Below are positions 27,947-39,733 of a stretch of 64,000 nucleotides of DNA, one piece after another (positions within the stretch are counted from its first letter, which is position 1; every line of letters begins with the position of its first letter). The DNA is from Gordonia lacunae. GTDB taxonomy: Bacteria > Actinomycetota > Actinomycetes > Mycobacteriales > Mycobacteriaceae. The notes below the pieces were generated by a model. The model did not search any database. It saw nothing but the letters and a program-made list of their open reading frames with translations, and was not told the origin of the DNA. Both the position numbers and the translations under genes were made by a program. The DNA is taken from NCBI RefSeq assembly GCF_002149015.1, contig NZ_NGFO01000012.1:90501-154500 (forward strand). Direction: 5' to 3'.

Positions 27947-28734
27947 TCAGCGCGAGAACATGAGTGCGCGCTTGACCTCCGAGATCGCCTGGGTGACCTG
28001 AATGCCACGCGGGCAGGCGTCGGTGCAGTTGAAGGTCGTGCGGCAGCGCCACACACCGTCGACGTCGTTGAGGATGTCGAGACGCTCGACGGCACCCTCG
28101 TCACGGCTGTCGAAGATGAACCGGTGCGCGTTGACGATCGCGGCCGGGCCGAAGTACGAGCCCTCGGTCCAGAACACCGGGCAGCTCGTCGTACAGCAGG
28201 CGCACAGGATGCACTTGGTGGTGTCATCGAAACGGGCGCGATCGGCCTGGCTCTGGATGCGCTCGCGGGTCGGCTCGTTACCCGAGGTGATCAGGAACGG
28301 CTTGATCGCGCGGAACGCGTCGAAGAACGGCTCCATGTCGACGACGAGATCCTTCTCCACCGGCAGGCCGCGGATCGGCTCGATGGTGATGGTGATCTCT
28401 TTGGACTTGTCCTTGGGGAGCATGTCCTTCATCAGGAGCTTGCAGGCGAGGCGGTTGACGCCGTTGATCCGCATCGCGTCCGACCCGCACACGCCGTGGG
28501 CACAACTACGACGGAACGTGAGTGTTCCATCGAGGTAGCCCTTCACGTACAGGAGCAGATTGAGCAGGCGGTCCGTCGGCAGTGCCGGAACGCGGAAGCT
28601 CTCGAAACCCTGGGCGTCGGGGTTCTCCGGGTTGAAGCGGAAGATCTTGAGCGTCACCATGGTGGCCTCGTCGGGCACCGGTGGCAACGGCGGCTCGTCG
28701 GAGGAGGGCGCGGGCTTGTCCAGAACAGATGTCA

Positions 28735-28735
<1 letters not shown>
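27947..28735 (-). CDS. sdhB: Succinate dehydrogenase iron-sulfur subunit
   Basis: A 262-aa subunit of complex II carrying three Fe-S clusters. The [2Fe-2S] ligands lie in RRSCAHGVCGSDAM and the following LACKLL. The [4Fe-4S] and [3Fe-4S] ligands lie in CILCACCTTSCPVFW and CRTTFNCTDACPRGIQV. Its ATG overlaps the sdhA stop by one base (TGATG). It is the last gene of sdhCDAB. Confidence 0.97.
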
Positions 28736-30489
<1,754 letters not shown>

Positions 30490-30503
30490 GTTCTAGGTCT
30501 CCT

Positions 30504-30959
30504 CTAGCCGACGCTGTTGACGTCGAAGGTCAGGAGGGCGTAGGTGCCCATCGTGAGGACGAGGATCATCGACACGGCGAGCAGCACGTTCAGCCAGAAA
30601 CGGGTCGAGTCCTTGCGGGAGTAGTCGGCGATGACGGTGCGCACACCGTTGCCGCCGTGTAGCTGGGCCAGCCACAGCATGGTGAGATCCCAGATCTGCC
30701 AGAAAGGCGAGCTCCAGCGCGCCGCGACGAACGAGGCGTCGATGCGGTGCACGCCGCCGTCCCACGCCAGCATGATGAACATGTGGCCGATCGTCAGGAC
30801 GACGAGCAGCAGACCCGAGAACCGCATGAACAGCCACGCGTTCTTCTCGAAGTTGCCGCCCTTGGGCTTGCGGGGCGAGCGCGGGTTGTCCAGGCTCGCG
30901 GGACGGTCGTGTTGCGTGCCGAGGGTCTTGGCGACACCGGTGGCTTCCGAGGTGGTCAT
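30504..30959 (-). CDS. sdhD: Succinate dehydrogenase membrane anchor subunit SdhD
   Basis: A 151-aa anchor with a ~40-residue hydrophilic N-terminus and three membrane helices (AWLFMRFSGLLLVVLTIGHMFIMLAW, SSPFWQIWDLTMLWLAQLHGGNGVRTVI, FWLNVLLAVSMILVLTMGTYALL). HGGNGVRTVIADY is the typical anchor loop. It lies 12 bp after sdhC and 14 bp before sdhA. Confidence 0.93.
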   Translation of the reverse strand: MTTSEATGVAKTLGTQHDRPASLDNPRSPRKPKGGNFEKNAWLFMRFSGLLLVVLTIGHMFIMLAWDGGVHRIDASFVAARWSSPFWQIWDLTMLWLAQLHGGNGVRTVIADYSRKDSTRFWLNVLLAVSMILVLTMGTYALLTFDVNSVG

Positions 30960-30971
30960 CTCTGGTGTCTC

Positions 30972-31376
30972 CTACAGGTGGCTGAACATGATCTGCAGCA
31001 GGCGGACCGTGCCGGCACCGAAGACGATGACGAACAGGGTCATGGCCACCCACAGCATCTGCCGCTGGTACTTGGGTCCCTTGGACCAGAAGTCCACGAG
31101 GATCAGGCGCACACCGTTGAAGGCGTGGAAGAGGACGCAGGCGACCAGGGCGATCTCCATGAGGCCGATGATCGGCGTCTTGTAGGTCTCGATGATCGCG
31201 TCGTACTGGTTGGGATCGACGCGGATGACCGCGGTGTCCAGCACGTGCACGAACAGGAAGAAGAAGATCGTGACGCCGGTGATGCGGTGCAGGACCCACG
31301 ACCACATGCCGGGATCGCCGCGATAGAGAGATCGTCTGCGCACCGGGTCGGGCGCGACTTCGGTCGAGGTGCTCAT
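30972..31376 (-). CDS. sdhC: Succinate dehydrogenase cytochrome b556 subunit SdhC
   Basis: A 134-aa membrane subunit that binds heme b and quinone. RRSLYRGDPGMWSWVLHRITGVTIFFFLFVHVLDTAVI carries the family motif HRITGV and a heme-ligand-type His. LFHAFNGVRLILVDF is the second conserved segment. ATG 31376 is the first gene of sdhCDAB. A longer in-frame version exists but looks non-coding. Confidence 0.94.
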   Translation of the reverse strand: MSTSTEVAPDPVRRRSLYRGDPGMWSWVLHRITGVTIFFFLFVHVLDTAVIRVDPNQYDAIIETYKTPIIGLMEIALVACVLFHAFNGVRLILVDFWSKGPKYQRQMLWVAMTLFVIVFGAGTVRLLQIMFSHL

Positions 31377-31522
31377 CGGGAAAGTGGCCTCCAACATCGT
31401 CGATGGACGCGTCGAATCGGCATGCTCCGACTCGACCATGGACCCATAGGAAGAGACTCTAAACCCAAGCCCATTCCGGTGGTAAATTGCCCGAACCGAT
31501 CTGAGCGACAAGACATTACGAC

Positions 31523-31541
31523 TTAGGTTTGCCTTACCCAA
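31523..31541. promoter_or_regulatory. IdeR-like iron box between sdhCDAB and cdd
   Basis: TTAGGTTTGCCTTACCCAA matches about 15 of 19 positions of the IdeR/DtxR consensus TTAGGTTAGGCTAACCTAA. It lies about 150 bp upstream of sdhC and 60 bp upstream of cdd, which point in opposite directions. Iron-dependent control of the Fe-S/heme-rich complex II is the more plausible target. Confidence 0.65.
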
Positions 31542-31600
31542 GCTTTGCGGTGATGAAATCCGGATGAACGGTCGATGACGCCGTGCGACAGGAGATTCAC

Positions 31601-32005
31601 GTGGTTGCTGAAATCGAGTGGGATGCGTTGCGGGACAAGGCAAAATCGATGATCGGCCGGGCCTATGCGCCGTACTCCCGGTACCCGGTGGGGGCTGCCG
31701 GGGTCACCGCCGAGGGTCGTGTCGTCACTGGTTGCAATGTGGAAAATGTCTCATATGGCCTGGGGATCTGTGCCGAGGTCGCGCTGGTCGCCGCCCTGGT
31801 GAACGGGGGCGACCGGGCGCTGCGCGCGGTCAGCGTGTGTGACGCCCGCGGGGCGGTCCTGATGCCGTGCGGACGGTGCCGACAGGTGCTCTTCGAACAC
31901 GGAGGGCGCGAGTTGCTGATCGATCACCCGGACGGGCCCCGGACACTCGCGGATCTGCTCCCCGATGCGTTCGGTCCCGACGACCTCGAGGCGATCCGCC
32001 CGTGA
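31601..32005 (+). CDS. cdd: Cytidine deaminase
   Basis: A 134-aa tetrameric zinc enzyme that deaminates cytidine to uridine. It has GCNVENVSYGLGICAEV with Cys57 as zinc ligand and Glu59 as catalytic acid, and PCGRCRQV with Cys90 and Cys93 as the other ligands. GTG 31601 has AGGAG 6 nt upstream and is preferred over GTG 31583. It is the first gene of cdd-deoA-add; its stop overlaps the deoA start. Confidence 0.96.
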   Translation: MVAEIEWDALRDKAKSMIGRAYAPYSRYPVGAAGVTAEGRVVTGCNVENVSYGLGICAEVALVAALVNGGDRALRAVSVCDARGAVLMPCGRCRQVLFEHGGRELLIDHPDGPRTLADLLPDAFGPDDLEAIRP

Positions 32006-33342
32006 CGGCGGCGCAGGAGCGCGAGATCATCCACGCGGTGTCGGTGATCGCCACCAAGAGGGGTGGACACGCACTCAGCGATGCGCAGATCGCGTGGATG
32101 GTGGACGGCTTCACCCGCGGCGAGGTGGCGCCCGAACAGATGTCGGCTCTCCTGATGGCGGTGTACCTCCGCGGTATGGATCGGCGGGAGATCGCGTCCT
32201 GGACGCACGCGATGATCGACAGCGGCCGCCGGATGGACCTGTCCGGTCTGCAGCGGGACGGGCAGACCCTCATCACCGTCGACAAGCACTCCACCGGTGG
32301 CGTCGGTGACAAGATCACCCTTCCGCTCACGCCCATCGTCGCCTCGTTCGGTGTCGCCGTCCCGCAACTGTCCGGTCGGGGGCTCGGCCACACCGGCGGG
32401 ACCCTCGACAAGCTGGAGTCCATCCCGGGCTGGCGGGCCGAGGTGAGCACGGCCGACATGCTCGATCAGCTCGAGCGGGTCGGCGCGGTCATCTGTGCCG
32501 CGGGTGCCGACCTCGCGCCGGCCGACCGCAAGCTCTACGCCCTGCGCGACGTCACCGGCACGGTCGAGTCCATCCCCCTGCTCGCCTCGTCGATCATGAG
32601 CAAGAAGATCGCCGAGGGGACCGCCGCGTTGGTCCTCGACGTCAAGACCGGCTCGGGTGCCTTCCTGCCGGACGAGGGCGACGCCCGCGAACTGGCGTCG
32701 ACGATGGTCGAGCTCGGCCATGACGCCGGCGTCGACACCCGCGCGGTCATCACCGACATGAGCACACCGCTCGGACTCGCCATCGGCAACGCCGTGGAGG
32801 TGGCCGAGTCGGTCGAGGTGCTGTCGGGCGGCGGGCCGGCCGACGTCGTCGAGCTCACCCTGACCCTCGCCCGGGAGATGCTCGACGCCGCAGGCCTCGT
32901 CGACGCCGATCCCGCAACCCATCTCGCCGACGGCCGGGCGATGGACACGTGGCGGGCGATGATCGCCGCGCAGGGTGGCGACCCGGACGCGCCCCTACCG
33001 CAGGCACGCCACCACGACACCGTGACCGCGTCGCGCGACGGTGTCGTCACCGGGATGAACGCCCGCGCGGTCGGCGACGCCGCGTGGCGACTGGGGGGTG
33101 GCCGGTCCAAGCCGGGGGAGGCGGTCGCGGCCGAGGCGGGAGTGATCATCCATGCGAAACCGGGCGACCGTGTCCGGGCCGGTCAACCACTGTTCACCCT
33201 GCACACGCAGGATGAGGGCCGGATCGCCGGCGCCCGGTCGTCGCTGGCCGGGGCGACGACCATCGAGTCCGACACCGCGGAACACGCGGGCGGCGCGGGC
33301 ACCCGACCCCTGATCATCGACCGCGTTAGGTTCACTCCATGA
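32002..33342 (+). CDS. deoA: Thymidine phosphorylase
   Basis: A 446-aa pyrimidine nucleoside phosphorylase. Seen are [12 protein letters not shown] with the phosphate-binding residues, [20 protein letters not shown] (family signature), [23 protein letters not shown], and the C-terminal domain with [18 protein letters not shown] 32002 overlaps the cdd stop (GTGA), and the stop overlaps add (ATGA). It probably releases bases from salvaged nucleosides together with Cdd. Confidence 0.96.
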   Translation: MTAAQEREIIHAVSVIATKRGGHALSDAQIAWMVDGFTRGEVAPEQMSALLMAVYLRGMDRREIASWTHAMIDSGRRMDLSGLQRDGQTLITVDKHSTGGVGDKITLPLTPIVASFGVAVPQLSGRGLGHTGGTLDKLESIPGWRAEVSTADMLDQLERVGAVICAAGADLAPADRKLYALRDVTGTVESIPLLASSIMSKKIAEGTAALVLDVKTGSGAFLPDEGDARELASTMVELGHDAGVDTRAVITDMSTPLGLAIGNAVEVAESVEVLSGGGPADVVELTLTLAREMLDAAGLVDADPATHLADGRAMDTWRAMIAAQGGDPDAPLPQARHHDTVTASRDGVVTGMNARAVGDAAWRLGGGRSKPGEAVAAEAGVIIHAKPGDRVRAGQPLFTLHTQDEGRIAGARSSLAGATTIESDTAEHAGGAGTRPLIIDRVRFTP

Positions 33343-34469
33343 CGACGCTGACCCCGGCGAACATCTCCCTCGCCCCGAAGGTGCTCCTACACGACCACCT
33401 CGACGGCGGACTCCGGCCCGCGACGGTCCTCGAGCTGGCGCACGAGGTGGGTTACGACGCCCTCCCGGCGGACGAGAACGGCAGGCAGATCGACGATGCC
33501 GAGACGCTCGGCCGCTGGTTCCGTCGGGCCGCCGACAGCGGCTCGCTCGAGCGCTACCTCGAGACCTTCTCGCACACGGTCGCGGTGATGCAGACCGCCG
33601 GCGCGCTGGAACGCGTCGCGCGCGAATGCGTCGAGGATCTCGCCGACGACGGCGTCGTCTACGCCGAGGTCCGGTACGCCCCCGAACAGCATCTCGAGGG
33701 CGGGCTGGATCTCGACCAGGTCGTCGAGGCGGTGCTGCGGGGGTTCGCCGAGGGGGAGGCGGCCGCGGCCGAGCGGGGCCGCAGCATCACCGTGCGCTGT
33801 CTGGTCACCGCGATGCGCCACGCAGCCCGGTCACGCGAGATCGCCGAACTCGCGGTCCGCTACCGCGACCGGGGGGTCGTCGGTTTCGACATCGCGGGCG
33901 CCGAGGCCGGGCATCCACCGACGCGTCACCTCGACGCCTTCGAGTACATGCGTGCCAACTGCGCGCCGTTCACGATCCACGCCGGCGAGGCGTTCGGGCT
34001 GCCGTCGATCCACGAGGCCATCGGCTTCTGCGGGACGGATCGACTGGGCCACGGCGTCCGCGTCTTCGACGACATCGAACTGCCCGCCGGGGTCGACCTC
34101 GCCGCCCACTCCTTTGCGGGGGCCCGGCTCGGACAGGTCGCGAACATCGTGCGGGACAAGAGGATTCCGCTGGAGTTGTGCCCGAGTTCCAATGTGCAGA
34201 CCGGCGCGGTGGAATCGTTGGCCGAGCATCCGTTCAATGTGCTGGCCCGACTCCGGTTCCGGGTCACCGTCAACACCGACAACCGGCTGATGTCCGACAC
34301 CACGATGAGCAAGGAATTCGGTCTGCTCGCCGATCAGTTCGGATACGGGTGGGCCGATTTCGAGCGCTTCACGGTCAACGCGATGAAATCGGCGTTCATC
34401 CACTTCGATGAGCGGTTGGCGTTCATCGACGACGTCATCAAGCCCGGCTACGCGGTGCTGCTCGGCTGA
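33339..34469 (+). CDS. add: Adenosine deaminase
   Basis: A 376-aa zinc hydrolase converting adenosine to inosine. The zinc ligands are [10 protein letters not shown] (two His), [10 protein letters not shown] (His and the catalytic Glu) and VNTDN (Asp). LGHGVRVF contributes the active-site His. ATG 33339 overlaps the deoA stop by four bases. It is the last gene of the salvage operon. Confidence 0.97.
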   Translation: MTTLTPANISLAPKVLLHDHLDGGLRPATVLELAHEVGYDALPADENGRQIDDAETLGRWFRRAADSGSLERYLETFSHTVAVMQTAGALERVARECVEDLADDGVVYAEVRYAPEQHLEGGLDLDQVVEAVLRGFAEGEAAAAERGRSITVRCLVTAMRHAARSREIAELAVRYRDRGVVGFDIAGAEAGHPPTRHLDAFEYMRANCAPFTIHAGEAFGLPSIHEAIGFCGTDRLGHGVRVFDDIELPAGVDLAAHSFAGARLGQVANIVRDKRIPLELCPSSNVQTGAVESLAEHPFNVLARLRFRVTVNTDNRLMSDTTMSKEFGLLADQFGYGWADFERFTVNAMKSAFIHFDERLAFIDDVIKPGYAVLLG

Positions 34470-34512
34470 GCGGCGCCCCCGGCGGTGGCGGAACGACCGT
34501 GGACGGACCCGG

Positions 34513-35808
34513 TCAGCCCTTCTTCGTGAGCCGGGCCTCGAAGTCGTGCTCGAGCGCGCGCCATGCCTCGGCCTCGTTGTCGAACGGGCCGCTGGGCGCC
34601 ATCCGCTTGGGGTCGGGGTTGACCGTGTAGTCCACGAACCAGCCGAGCGGGGTGGTGGTGCCCAGGGCCTCGGTGACCGTGTTGTCGCCGGCGTAGTCGG
34701 CTGCGTCGGTGAACAGTTCGACCGCGAGGTCGAGCTGGTCGCGGTCCATGCGGCGCGGACCGTCGGCGATGTCGTCGGCCAGGCCGGGCAGCACGTAGAC
34801 GTTGTCGTCGATGACGTCGAATTCCAGAGAGCCGTTGGTGGCCTCGGTGCGGACCTCGTCGAACGTCGACAGGTCGGCGAGGTCGTGCGTGTTGTCGTCG
34901 GCGAGGAACCGTGACAACGAGCGTGCCGAGGTGAACACGAAGATCTTGCCCTTGCTCCCCAGGAAGACCGGATCGTCGCCGAGGTAGCACCGGAGTGTCA
35001 GGTACTCGTTCGCGCTCGTGACGATCTTGACCGGGTCGATGCCGACCGACGCCCAGAAATCGTCGTCGTCCTCGTCTTCGTCCTCGTCCTCGTTGTCTTC
35101 GTCGACGAGGTCGTCGTCCTCGGCATCGGCGGACTCGTCATCGTCGGTGTCGGCGGCACCGACGATCTCGATGTCGTCGTCGGTGGGCTCGTCCTCGTCC
35201 TCCGCGGATGCCGCGGCCTCGAGCTCGGCCTCGGCGGTCTCGACGGCCTTCGCATCGACCTTCGGGGTGCTGATGACCCCGTCGATGGCGTCGAGCACGT
35301 CGTCCCAGTGCTTGGCGATCAACCGGCCGATGCGTACCCAGAGGTCGGTGCCCTCGCGGCCGTCGAAGTTGCGTGTGCCGGTGGTGACGGCTCCCAGGAT
35401 GGGGTTGCCGTTGAAGAACTTGGTGATCGGCGTCAGTTCGCAGACCTCGCCGAGGATGCGCACGATCTCGAGAGCGTCCTCGAGTTCGGCGATGACCTCC
35501 GGCGTCGGATCCTCGGCGGCGAGCTCGGGCACGCCGACGAGGTCGTAACTGTGACGCTCGTCGGGAATCAGTTCCTCGGCCTGCACACCGACCACAGTCG
35601 ACCAGGCGGGATGCTCGACGAGGTCGTTGTCCTCGCTGGTCCGGATGAAGGCGGCGAGCTCGGCGACACCGGGCAGCACATACAGATCCTCGTCGAGTCC
35701 GAGGAAGGCCTCCCACTCGTCATCACCCTCACGCCAGCGGGGTGCCCACAGGGTGAAGCTGTTTCCGTCGGTGAGTCCGAGCTCAATCGGGACGATGTCT
35801 CCGGCCAT
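34513..35808 (-). CDS. Rv3311-like conserved protein with acidic central linker
   Basis: A 431-aa cytoplasmic protein. The N-terminal ~190 residues and the C-terminal ~140 residues are separated by an extremely acidic linker (about 200-245, mostly Asp and Glu). The two flanks look related: both have a beta-rich start, a LYVLPG- or IFVFTS-type strand, and a helix followed by an Asp-rich loop (AAFIRTSEDNDLVEHPAW against SRFLADDNTHDLADLSTF). Relatives in mycobacteria (Rv3311) lie near add and are sometimes labelled primosomal protein, without evidence I can cite. ATG 35808 fits the family start MAGDIVPIELGLTDG. Function unknown. Confidence 0.75.
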   Translation of the reverse strand: MAGDIVPIELGLTDGNSFTLWAPRWREGDDEWEAFLGLDEDLYVLPGVAELAAFIRTSEDNDLVEHPAWSTVVGVQAEELIPDERHSYDLVGVPELAAEDPTPEVIAELEDALEIVRILGEVCELTPITKFFNGNPILGAVTTGTRNFDGREGTDLWVRIGRLIAKHWDDVLDAIDGVISTPKVDAKAVETAEAELEAAASAEDEDEPTDDDIEIVGAADTDDDESADAEDDDLVDEDNEDEDEDEDDDDFWASVGIDPVKIVTSANEYLTLRCYLGDDPVFLGSKGKIFVFTSARSLSRFLADDNTHDLADLSTFDEVRTEATNGSLEFDVIDDNVYVLPGLADDIADGPRRMDRDQLDLAVELFTDAADYAGDNTVTEALGTTTPLGWFVDYTVNPDPKRMAPSGPFDNEAEAWRALEHDFEARLTKKG

Positions 35809-35933
35809 GGGGACACAGCCTAGCGATTGTCGGCGGCGAATCCAGTAGTGCCCCCACAGACGGTCGGTGGTGTGCCGACGACATTTCGATGAACTCGGCG
35901 GACCGGTGTGGAGCATCGGGCGTCCCCCGATGC

Positions 35934-36890
35934 TCACCGGGGACGGAAGAAGCCCTCGAACGCCTGGTCGAGGTTGGAGGTCCGCACCGGCGAGACGCCC
36001 ACCGGGTCACCGGCTTCGACCATCTGACCGTTGCCGATGTACATCGCGACGTGCCCGGACCACACGGCGAGGTCCCCGGGCTGCAGGTGCGCCTGCGAGA
36101 CCGGATGGCCTGCGGTGTCCTGGTCCTGGGCGAGGCGGGGGAGCTCGACTCCGGCCTGACGGTAGGCCCACTGGGTGAAGCCGCTGCAGTCGAATCCGTC
36201 CGGTGTGGTGCCGCCCCAGACATAGGGAACCCCGCGTTGGCTGAGCGCGGCCCGCACCGCGGTGGCCGCTCGTTGGTTCGGAGCGTAGGCGACCGAGCCG
36301 TCGGGCAGGGTGATCGGTACACCGCCGGGGGTGGGGGCCGCGGACAACGGGTCGTCGCCGTAACCGACGCCGGTCACCTCGGCCGGGGCCGTCCGCCGGG
36401 CCAGGCCGGCCAACGCCTCGGTGTCCGAGCCGAGCTCGGCGCGGGCGCGGGAGACGATCTCCACACCCCGTCCGAGGTGCTCGACGGCTATCGGCAGTGC
36501 TGCGAGAAGCCCTGCCGGACTGGCCAGTCCGCCGGTGAGGTCACGGACATGCCGTTCCAGGGAATCCACCAGTCCGTTCAGTCCGGTCGACGCCGCGTGA
36601 ACGGTCCGACTCGCGTTCTCGACGAGCCGGCTGAACTCGACGGCGGAGTCGGTGAGTCCGCTGAGCTGCTGCTGGATCGCCGTCGTCGTGTCGTCGGCGC
36701 CCGCCGCCCCCGCCCCGTCCCAGCGGACGCGGACCGATTCGGTGGCCGACGTCGATCGGCGGCGCACCGATTCGACGGCGGCCGCATCGGTCCGGACCCG
36801 CTCGACGGGGTTGCCCGGTGCCAGGACGCCTGTGCCCAGCGCGGCGACGAGCTGACGCAACGGCTCGATGAGGAGCTCGACGGCGATCAC
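35934..36890 (-). CDS. WXG-like helical domain fused to NlpC/P60 peptidase
   Basis: A 318-aa protein. Residues 1-180 are predicted helical, with a WDG turn near residue 57, resembling ESX/WXG100-type secretion substrates. Residues about 205-318 form an NlpC/P60 cysteine peptidase: [19 protein letters not shown] (Cys about 235), SGHVAMYIG (His) and MVEAG. Such enzymes cut peptidoglycan stem peptides. There is no Sec signal peptide, which with the helical domain and the neighbour suggests type VII secretion. GTG 36890 overlaps the stop of the upstream EspC-like gene. Confidence 0.82.
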   Translation of the reverse strand: MIAVELLIEPLRQLVAALGTGVLAPGNPVERVRTDAAAVESVRRRSTSATESVRVRWDGAGAAGADDTTTAIQQQLSGLTDSAVEFSRLVENASRTVHAASTGLNGLVDSLERHVRDLTGGLASPAGLLAALPIAVEHLGRGVEIVSRARAELGSDTEALAGLARRTAPAEVTGVGYGDDPLSAAPTPGGVPITLPDGSVAYAPNQRAATAVRAALSQRGVPYVWGGTTPDGFDCSGFTQWAYRQAGVELPRLAQDQDTAGHPVSQAHLQPGDLAVWSGHVAMYIGNGQMVEAGDPVGVSPVRTSNLDQAFEGFFRPR

Positions 36891-37261
36891 AGCGTCAGCT
36901 CACTCCGTGCCATGACCCGGTGGGCGGCCGCGCAGTCGCAGTCGGCGTAGGACGCGGCTGCCGAACTCGTGGTGACCCCGACGCGCTCCTCCCGCCTCGC
37001 CGCGGCCGCGAGGCCTTGGCGATGCAGGTCGAGGAATTCCACGACGGCGGCGAGGAACTCGATTCCGATCAGTCCGAAGGTGATGGCGAGGTCCACCACG
37101 GCGGCGTCGTCGCTGCCGGAGGCGCCGTCGAGTGCCCGGGCATTGGTGCGGTGTGCGTCGGAGAAGTCGTGCAACGCAGACGAATCGACCGACATGCGGG
37201 TGTCCGCAGGGAGGCCTGGTCGGGCTGGGACGGGATCGGGGAGCGGGGAGGACGGGCTCAT
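36887..37261 (-). CDS. Small EspC-like protein, probable type VII secretion substrate
   Basis: A 124-aa protein with a Pro-rich N-terminus, then two helical segments ([21 protein letters not shown] and an apolar stretch [19 protein letters not shown]). Near the C-terminus is [15 protein letters not shown], which contains YxxxD (Y105-D109), the type VII secretion signal, in the position seen in EspC-type proteins. ATG 37261 is chosen; ATG 37297 and internal ATG 37195 are possible. It overlaps the NlpC/P60 gene (GTGA), implying translational coupling. The fold assignment is inference from pattern. Confidence 0.62.
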   Translation of the reverse strand: MSPSSPLPDPVPARPGLPADTRMSVDSSALHDFSDAHRTNARALDGASGSDDAAVVDLAITFGLIGIEFLAAVVEFLDLHRQGLAAAARREERVGVTTSSAAASYADCDCAAAHRVMARSELTL

Positions 37262-37378
37262 GGGATTCAGACGCGGCGGGACCGAGATGGGTTCCATCGG
37301 ATTTCGGCGCACAGCGACGGGAGTGCGGGACTCGCCCAAGGGGCACGCCACCTCCACCGAGGAAATAGGGTGATGGGC

Positions 37379-38008
37379 ATGGAGTCCCTGATCGTCGACC
37401 ATCCCCTTGCGGCCGCGCGGCTGACCACCATGCGCGACAAGACCACCGACAACGCCGGATTCCGGGCCGCGCTGTCCGATCTGACCCAGATGCTGATCTA
37501 CGAGGCGCTCGCCGGTGCGCCGCGCGCCGACGTCGTGATCGACACGCCGCTGACGGCGCACACCGGCTCGAGGCTGGCGTCTCCGCCGCTGCTGGTGCCG
37601 GTGTTGCGTGCCGGTCTCGGCATGGTGGAGCAGGCACACGCGATGGTCCCCGAGGCGCACGTCGGTTTCGTGGGCCTGGCCCGCGACGAGGAGACCGCGC
37701 AGCCGGTGCCCTACCTCGAATCGCTCCCGGAGGATCTGTCGGGGCGGCCGGTGTTCGTCCTCGATCCGATGCTCGCCACCGGTGGTTCGATGCTGCACAC
37801 GATCGAACTCCTGGTTGCCCGCAATGCCACCGACATCACTGCGGTGTGCGTTGTCGCCGCCCCCGAAGGCGTTGCGGCGCTGAAGGAATCGGGCCACCCG
37901 TGCCGACTCGTGGTGGCGGCGGTCGACAACGGCCTCAACGAGGTCAACTACATCGTGCCGGGCCTCGGTGACGCCGGCGACCGGCAGTTCGGTCCGCGCT
38001 ACTCCTAG
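37379..38008 (+). CDS. upp: Uracil phosphoribosyltransferase
   Basis: A 209-aa type I phosphoribosyltransferase making UMP from uracil and PRPP. Seen are [22 protein letters not shown] (PRPP-binding loop) and [16 protein letters not shown] (uracil-binding C-terminus). ATG 37379 has AGGG 8 nt upstream; ATG 37373 is in frame two codons earlier. It diverges from the EspC-like gene. Confidence 0.96.
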   Translation: MESLIVDHPLAAARLTTMRDKTTDNAGFRAALSDLTQMLIYEALAGAPRADVVIDTPLTAHTGSRLASPPLLVPVLRAGLGMVEQAHAMVPEAHVGFVGLARDEETAQPVPYLESLPEDLSGRPVFVLDPMLATGGSMLHTIELLVARNATDITAVCVVAAPEGVAALKESGHPCRLVVAAVDNGLNEVNYIVPGLGDAGDRQFGPRYS

Positions 38009-38136
38009 CGGCCTGGCGGACCGACTGCCCAGCGCGCTCGTCGACGTCGGAGCCCGTGGCGTGTGCCGCATCGACAAGCGCTCGCCGACACCACTTCTGG
38101 GGTGCTGTTCGTGCCGGTGCCGCTTGGCGCGGAGTC

Positions 38137-38787
38137 TCAGCCGGGCAGCGACCAGTACGCCAGCATCGGCTCCTCGGTCAGGACGGTGACGCCCTCGACG
38201 ATGGTGAGGCTCGTCGGCGAGACGAGGTAGCGCACCCCGCCGTTGCGGGCTTCGAAGGTGTCGCCGGTGCGGGTCGGGAACTGCAGCTCGATTCCACCCT
38301 CGGCCGCGAGGCCCTTGTAGTACCAGCGTCCCGTCTGGGTGCCGACCTGGCAGATCACGACCCGCGACCGCGAGGTCTGCCCGACGACGACAGCGGGGTC
38401 GCCCGCGGCGTTGCAGCGGGGGCCGGTCGTGAACCCCTGCCAGTCCGCGCCCGAGACAGTGGGGGTGGGCCGGTCGGGCGTCGGCGAGGTCGTGGTGGGT
38501 GTCGCGGTGGTGGGCGTCGTCGTCTCGGCGGGTCGGGTGATCGTGCTCGTGAAGGTCGAGGCCGAGGGCGGTCCGCCGGCAGCGGCGTCGCGGCCGGCGG
38601 ACTCGTCGTCGCCGGGGATCAACAGCAGCGCCGCGAGCACGCCCACGACCACCAGCAGCACCCCGGCGCCGATCGCCACCAGCACCGCGGGCGACGACCA
38701 CGGCGACCGAGGCGGGCCGGGCGGCACGGGACCCGACGGGTAACCGCCCCGCGGGTAGCCGCCGGGACCGGTCGGTGGATAGCTCAT
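38137..38787 (-). CDS. Single-pass membrane protein with Thr/Pro-rich linker
   Basis: A 216-aa protein with a Pro/Gly-rich cytoplasmic N-terminus (YPPTGPGGYPRGGYPSG), one transmembrane helix (about 35-57) and an extracytoplasmic Thr/Pro-rich linker. A ~95-residue C-terminal domain carries two Cys (RCNAAGDP and VVICQVG), possibly a disulfide. ATG 38787 has GGAG upstream. I do not recognise the domain. It lies 40 bp after punA on the same strand. Confidence 0.72.
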   Translation of the reverse strand: MSYPPTGPGGYPRGGYPSGPVPPGPPRSPWSSPAVLVAIGAGVLLVVVGVLAALLLIPGDDESAGRDAAAGGPPSASTFTSTITRPAETTTPTTATPTTTSPTPDRPTPTVSGADWQGFTTGPRCNAAGDPAVVVGQTSRSRVVICQVGTQTGRWYYKGLAAEGGIELQFPTRTGDTFEARNGGVRYLVSPTSLTIVEGVTVLTEEPMLAYWSLPG

Positions 38788-38827
38788 GTCGCTCCTTCGG
38801 TTCGGCCGGCCGGACGTCGGTGAGGGT

Positions 38828-39631
38828 CTACAGTTCGCCGATGATCTGTGCCAGCAGCTCACCCATCCGGGTAGCCGACGTGCGACCCACCTCGAGTACC
38901 TCCGCATGGCTCAGGTGTTCGCCGGTCATGCCGGCGGCGAGGTTGGTGACCAGCGAGATCCCGAGCACGTCGAGCCCGGCGGCCCGGGCGGCGATGGTCT
39001 CGTGCACGGTCGACATCCCGACCAGGTCGGCGCCCATCGTCCGCAGCATCCGGATCTCGGCGGGGGTCTCGTAGTGCGGACCGGGGAGTCCGGCATAGAC
39101 ACCCTCGGCGAGCGCCGGATCGATACCCTGCGCGATCTTTCGTAGGCGTGGTGAGTACGCGTCGACCAGGTCGACGAACTGAGCACCGACCAGGGGGGAA
39201 CGGGCCGTGAGGTTCAGGTGGTCGGCGAGGAGGACGGGTTGCCCGACCGACATGTCCTCGCGCAACCCGCCCGCCGCATTGGTGAGGACGACGGTGTGGA
39301 CACCGGCCGCCGCGGCGGTGCGGACCGGGTGGACCACGCGGGCGAGGTCGTGTCCCTCGTAGGCGTGAATCCGCCCGAGCATCAACAGAACCCGTCGATC
39401 ACCGATCCGGACGGAGTGGACGACTCCGCCGTGACCGGCGGCCGCGGGCGGGGCGAAACCGGGGATCGACGCCATCGGCAACGAGCGGATGGGCCTACCG
39501 AAGGCCTCGGCCGCGGGCGACCACCCCGACCCCAGGATGACGGCCACATCGTGTGCGGCGGCGTCGGTCTCGGCGGCGATCGTGGCCGCGGCGACGATGG
39601 CTGCGGCGTCTGCGTCGGCGGTGGGGTCCAT
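38828..39631 (-). CDS. punA: Purine nucleoside phosphorylase
   Basis: A 267-aa trimeric-type phosphorylase acting on inosine and guanosine. Seen are [67 protein letters not shown] with the purine-binding Glu, and [26 protein letters not shown]. It complements the cdd-deoA-add and upp salvage genes nearby. Confidence 0.95.
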   Translation of the reverse strand: MDPTADADAAAIVAAATIAAETDAAAHDVAVILGSGWSPAAEAFGRPIRSLPMASIPGFAPPAAAGHGGVVHSVRIGDRRVLLMLGRIHAYEGHDLARVVHPVRTAAAAGVHTVVLTNAAGGLREDMSVGQPVLLADHLNLTARSPLVGAQFVDLVDAYSPRLRKIAQGIDPALAEGVYAGLPGPHYETPAEIRMLRTMGADLVGMSTVHETIAARAAGLDVLGISLVTNLAAGMTGEHLSHAEVLEVGRTSATRMGELLAQIIGEL

Positions 39632-39733
39632 GCGCCAACCCTAAACCGTTCTCCAGCCCGTACGACCCCATCACGGCTGCGCGCCGACCGATCGGGTCGG
39701 CGGCGGCGACCTCGGGGGCGATAAGGTCGGAAC

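Noticed and set aside
31377..31643. N-terminal extension of SdhC up to 31643
   Set aside because: The extension runs through the promoter region and the IdeR-like box and has no family similarity.
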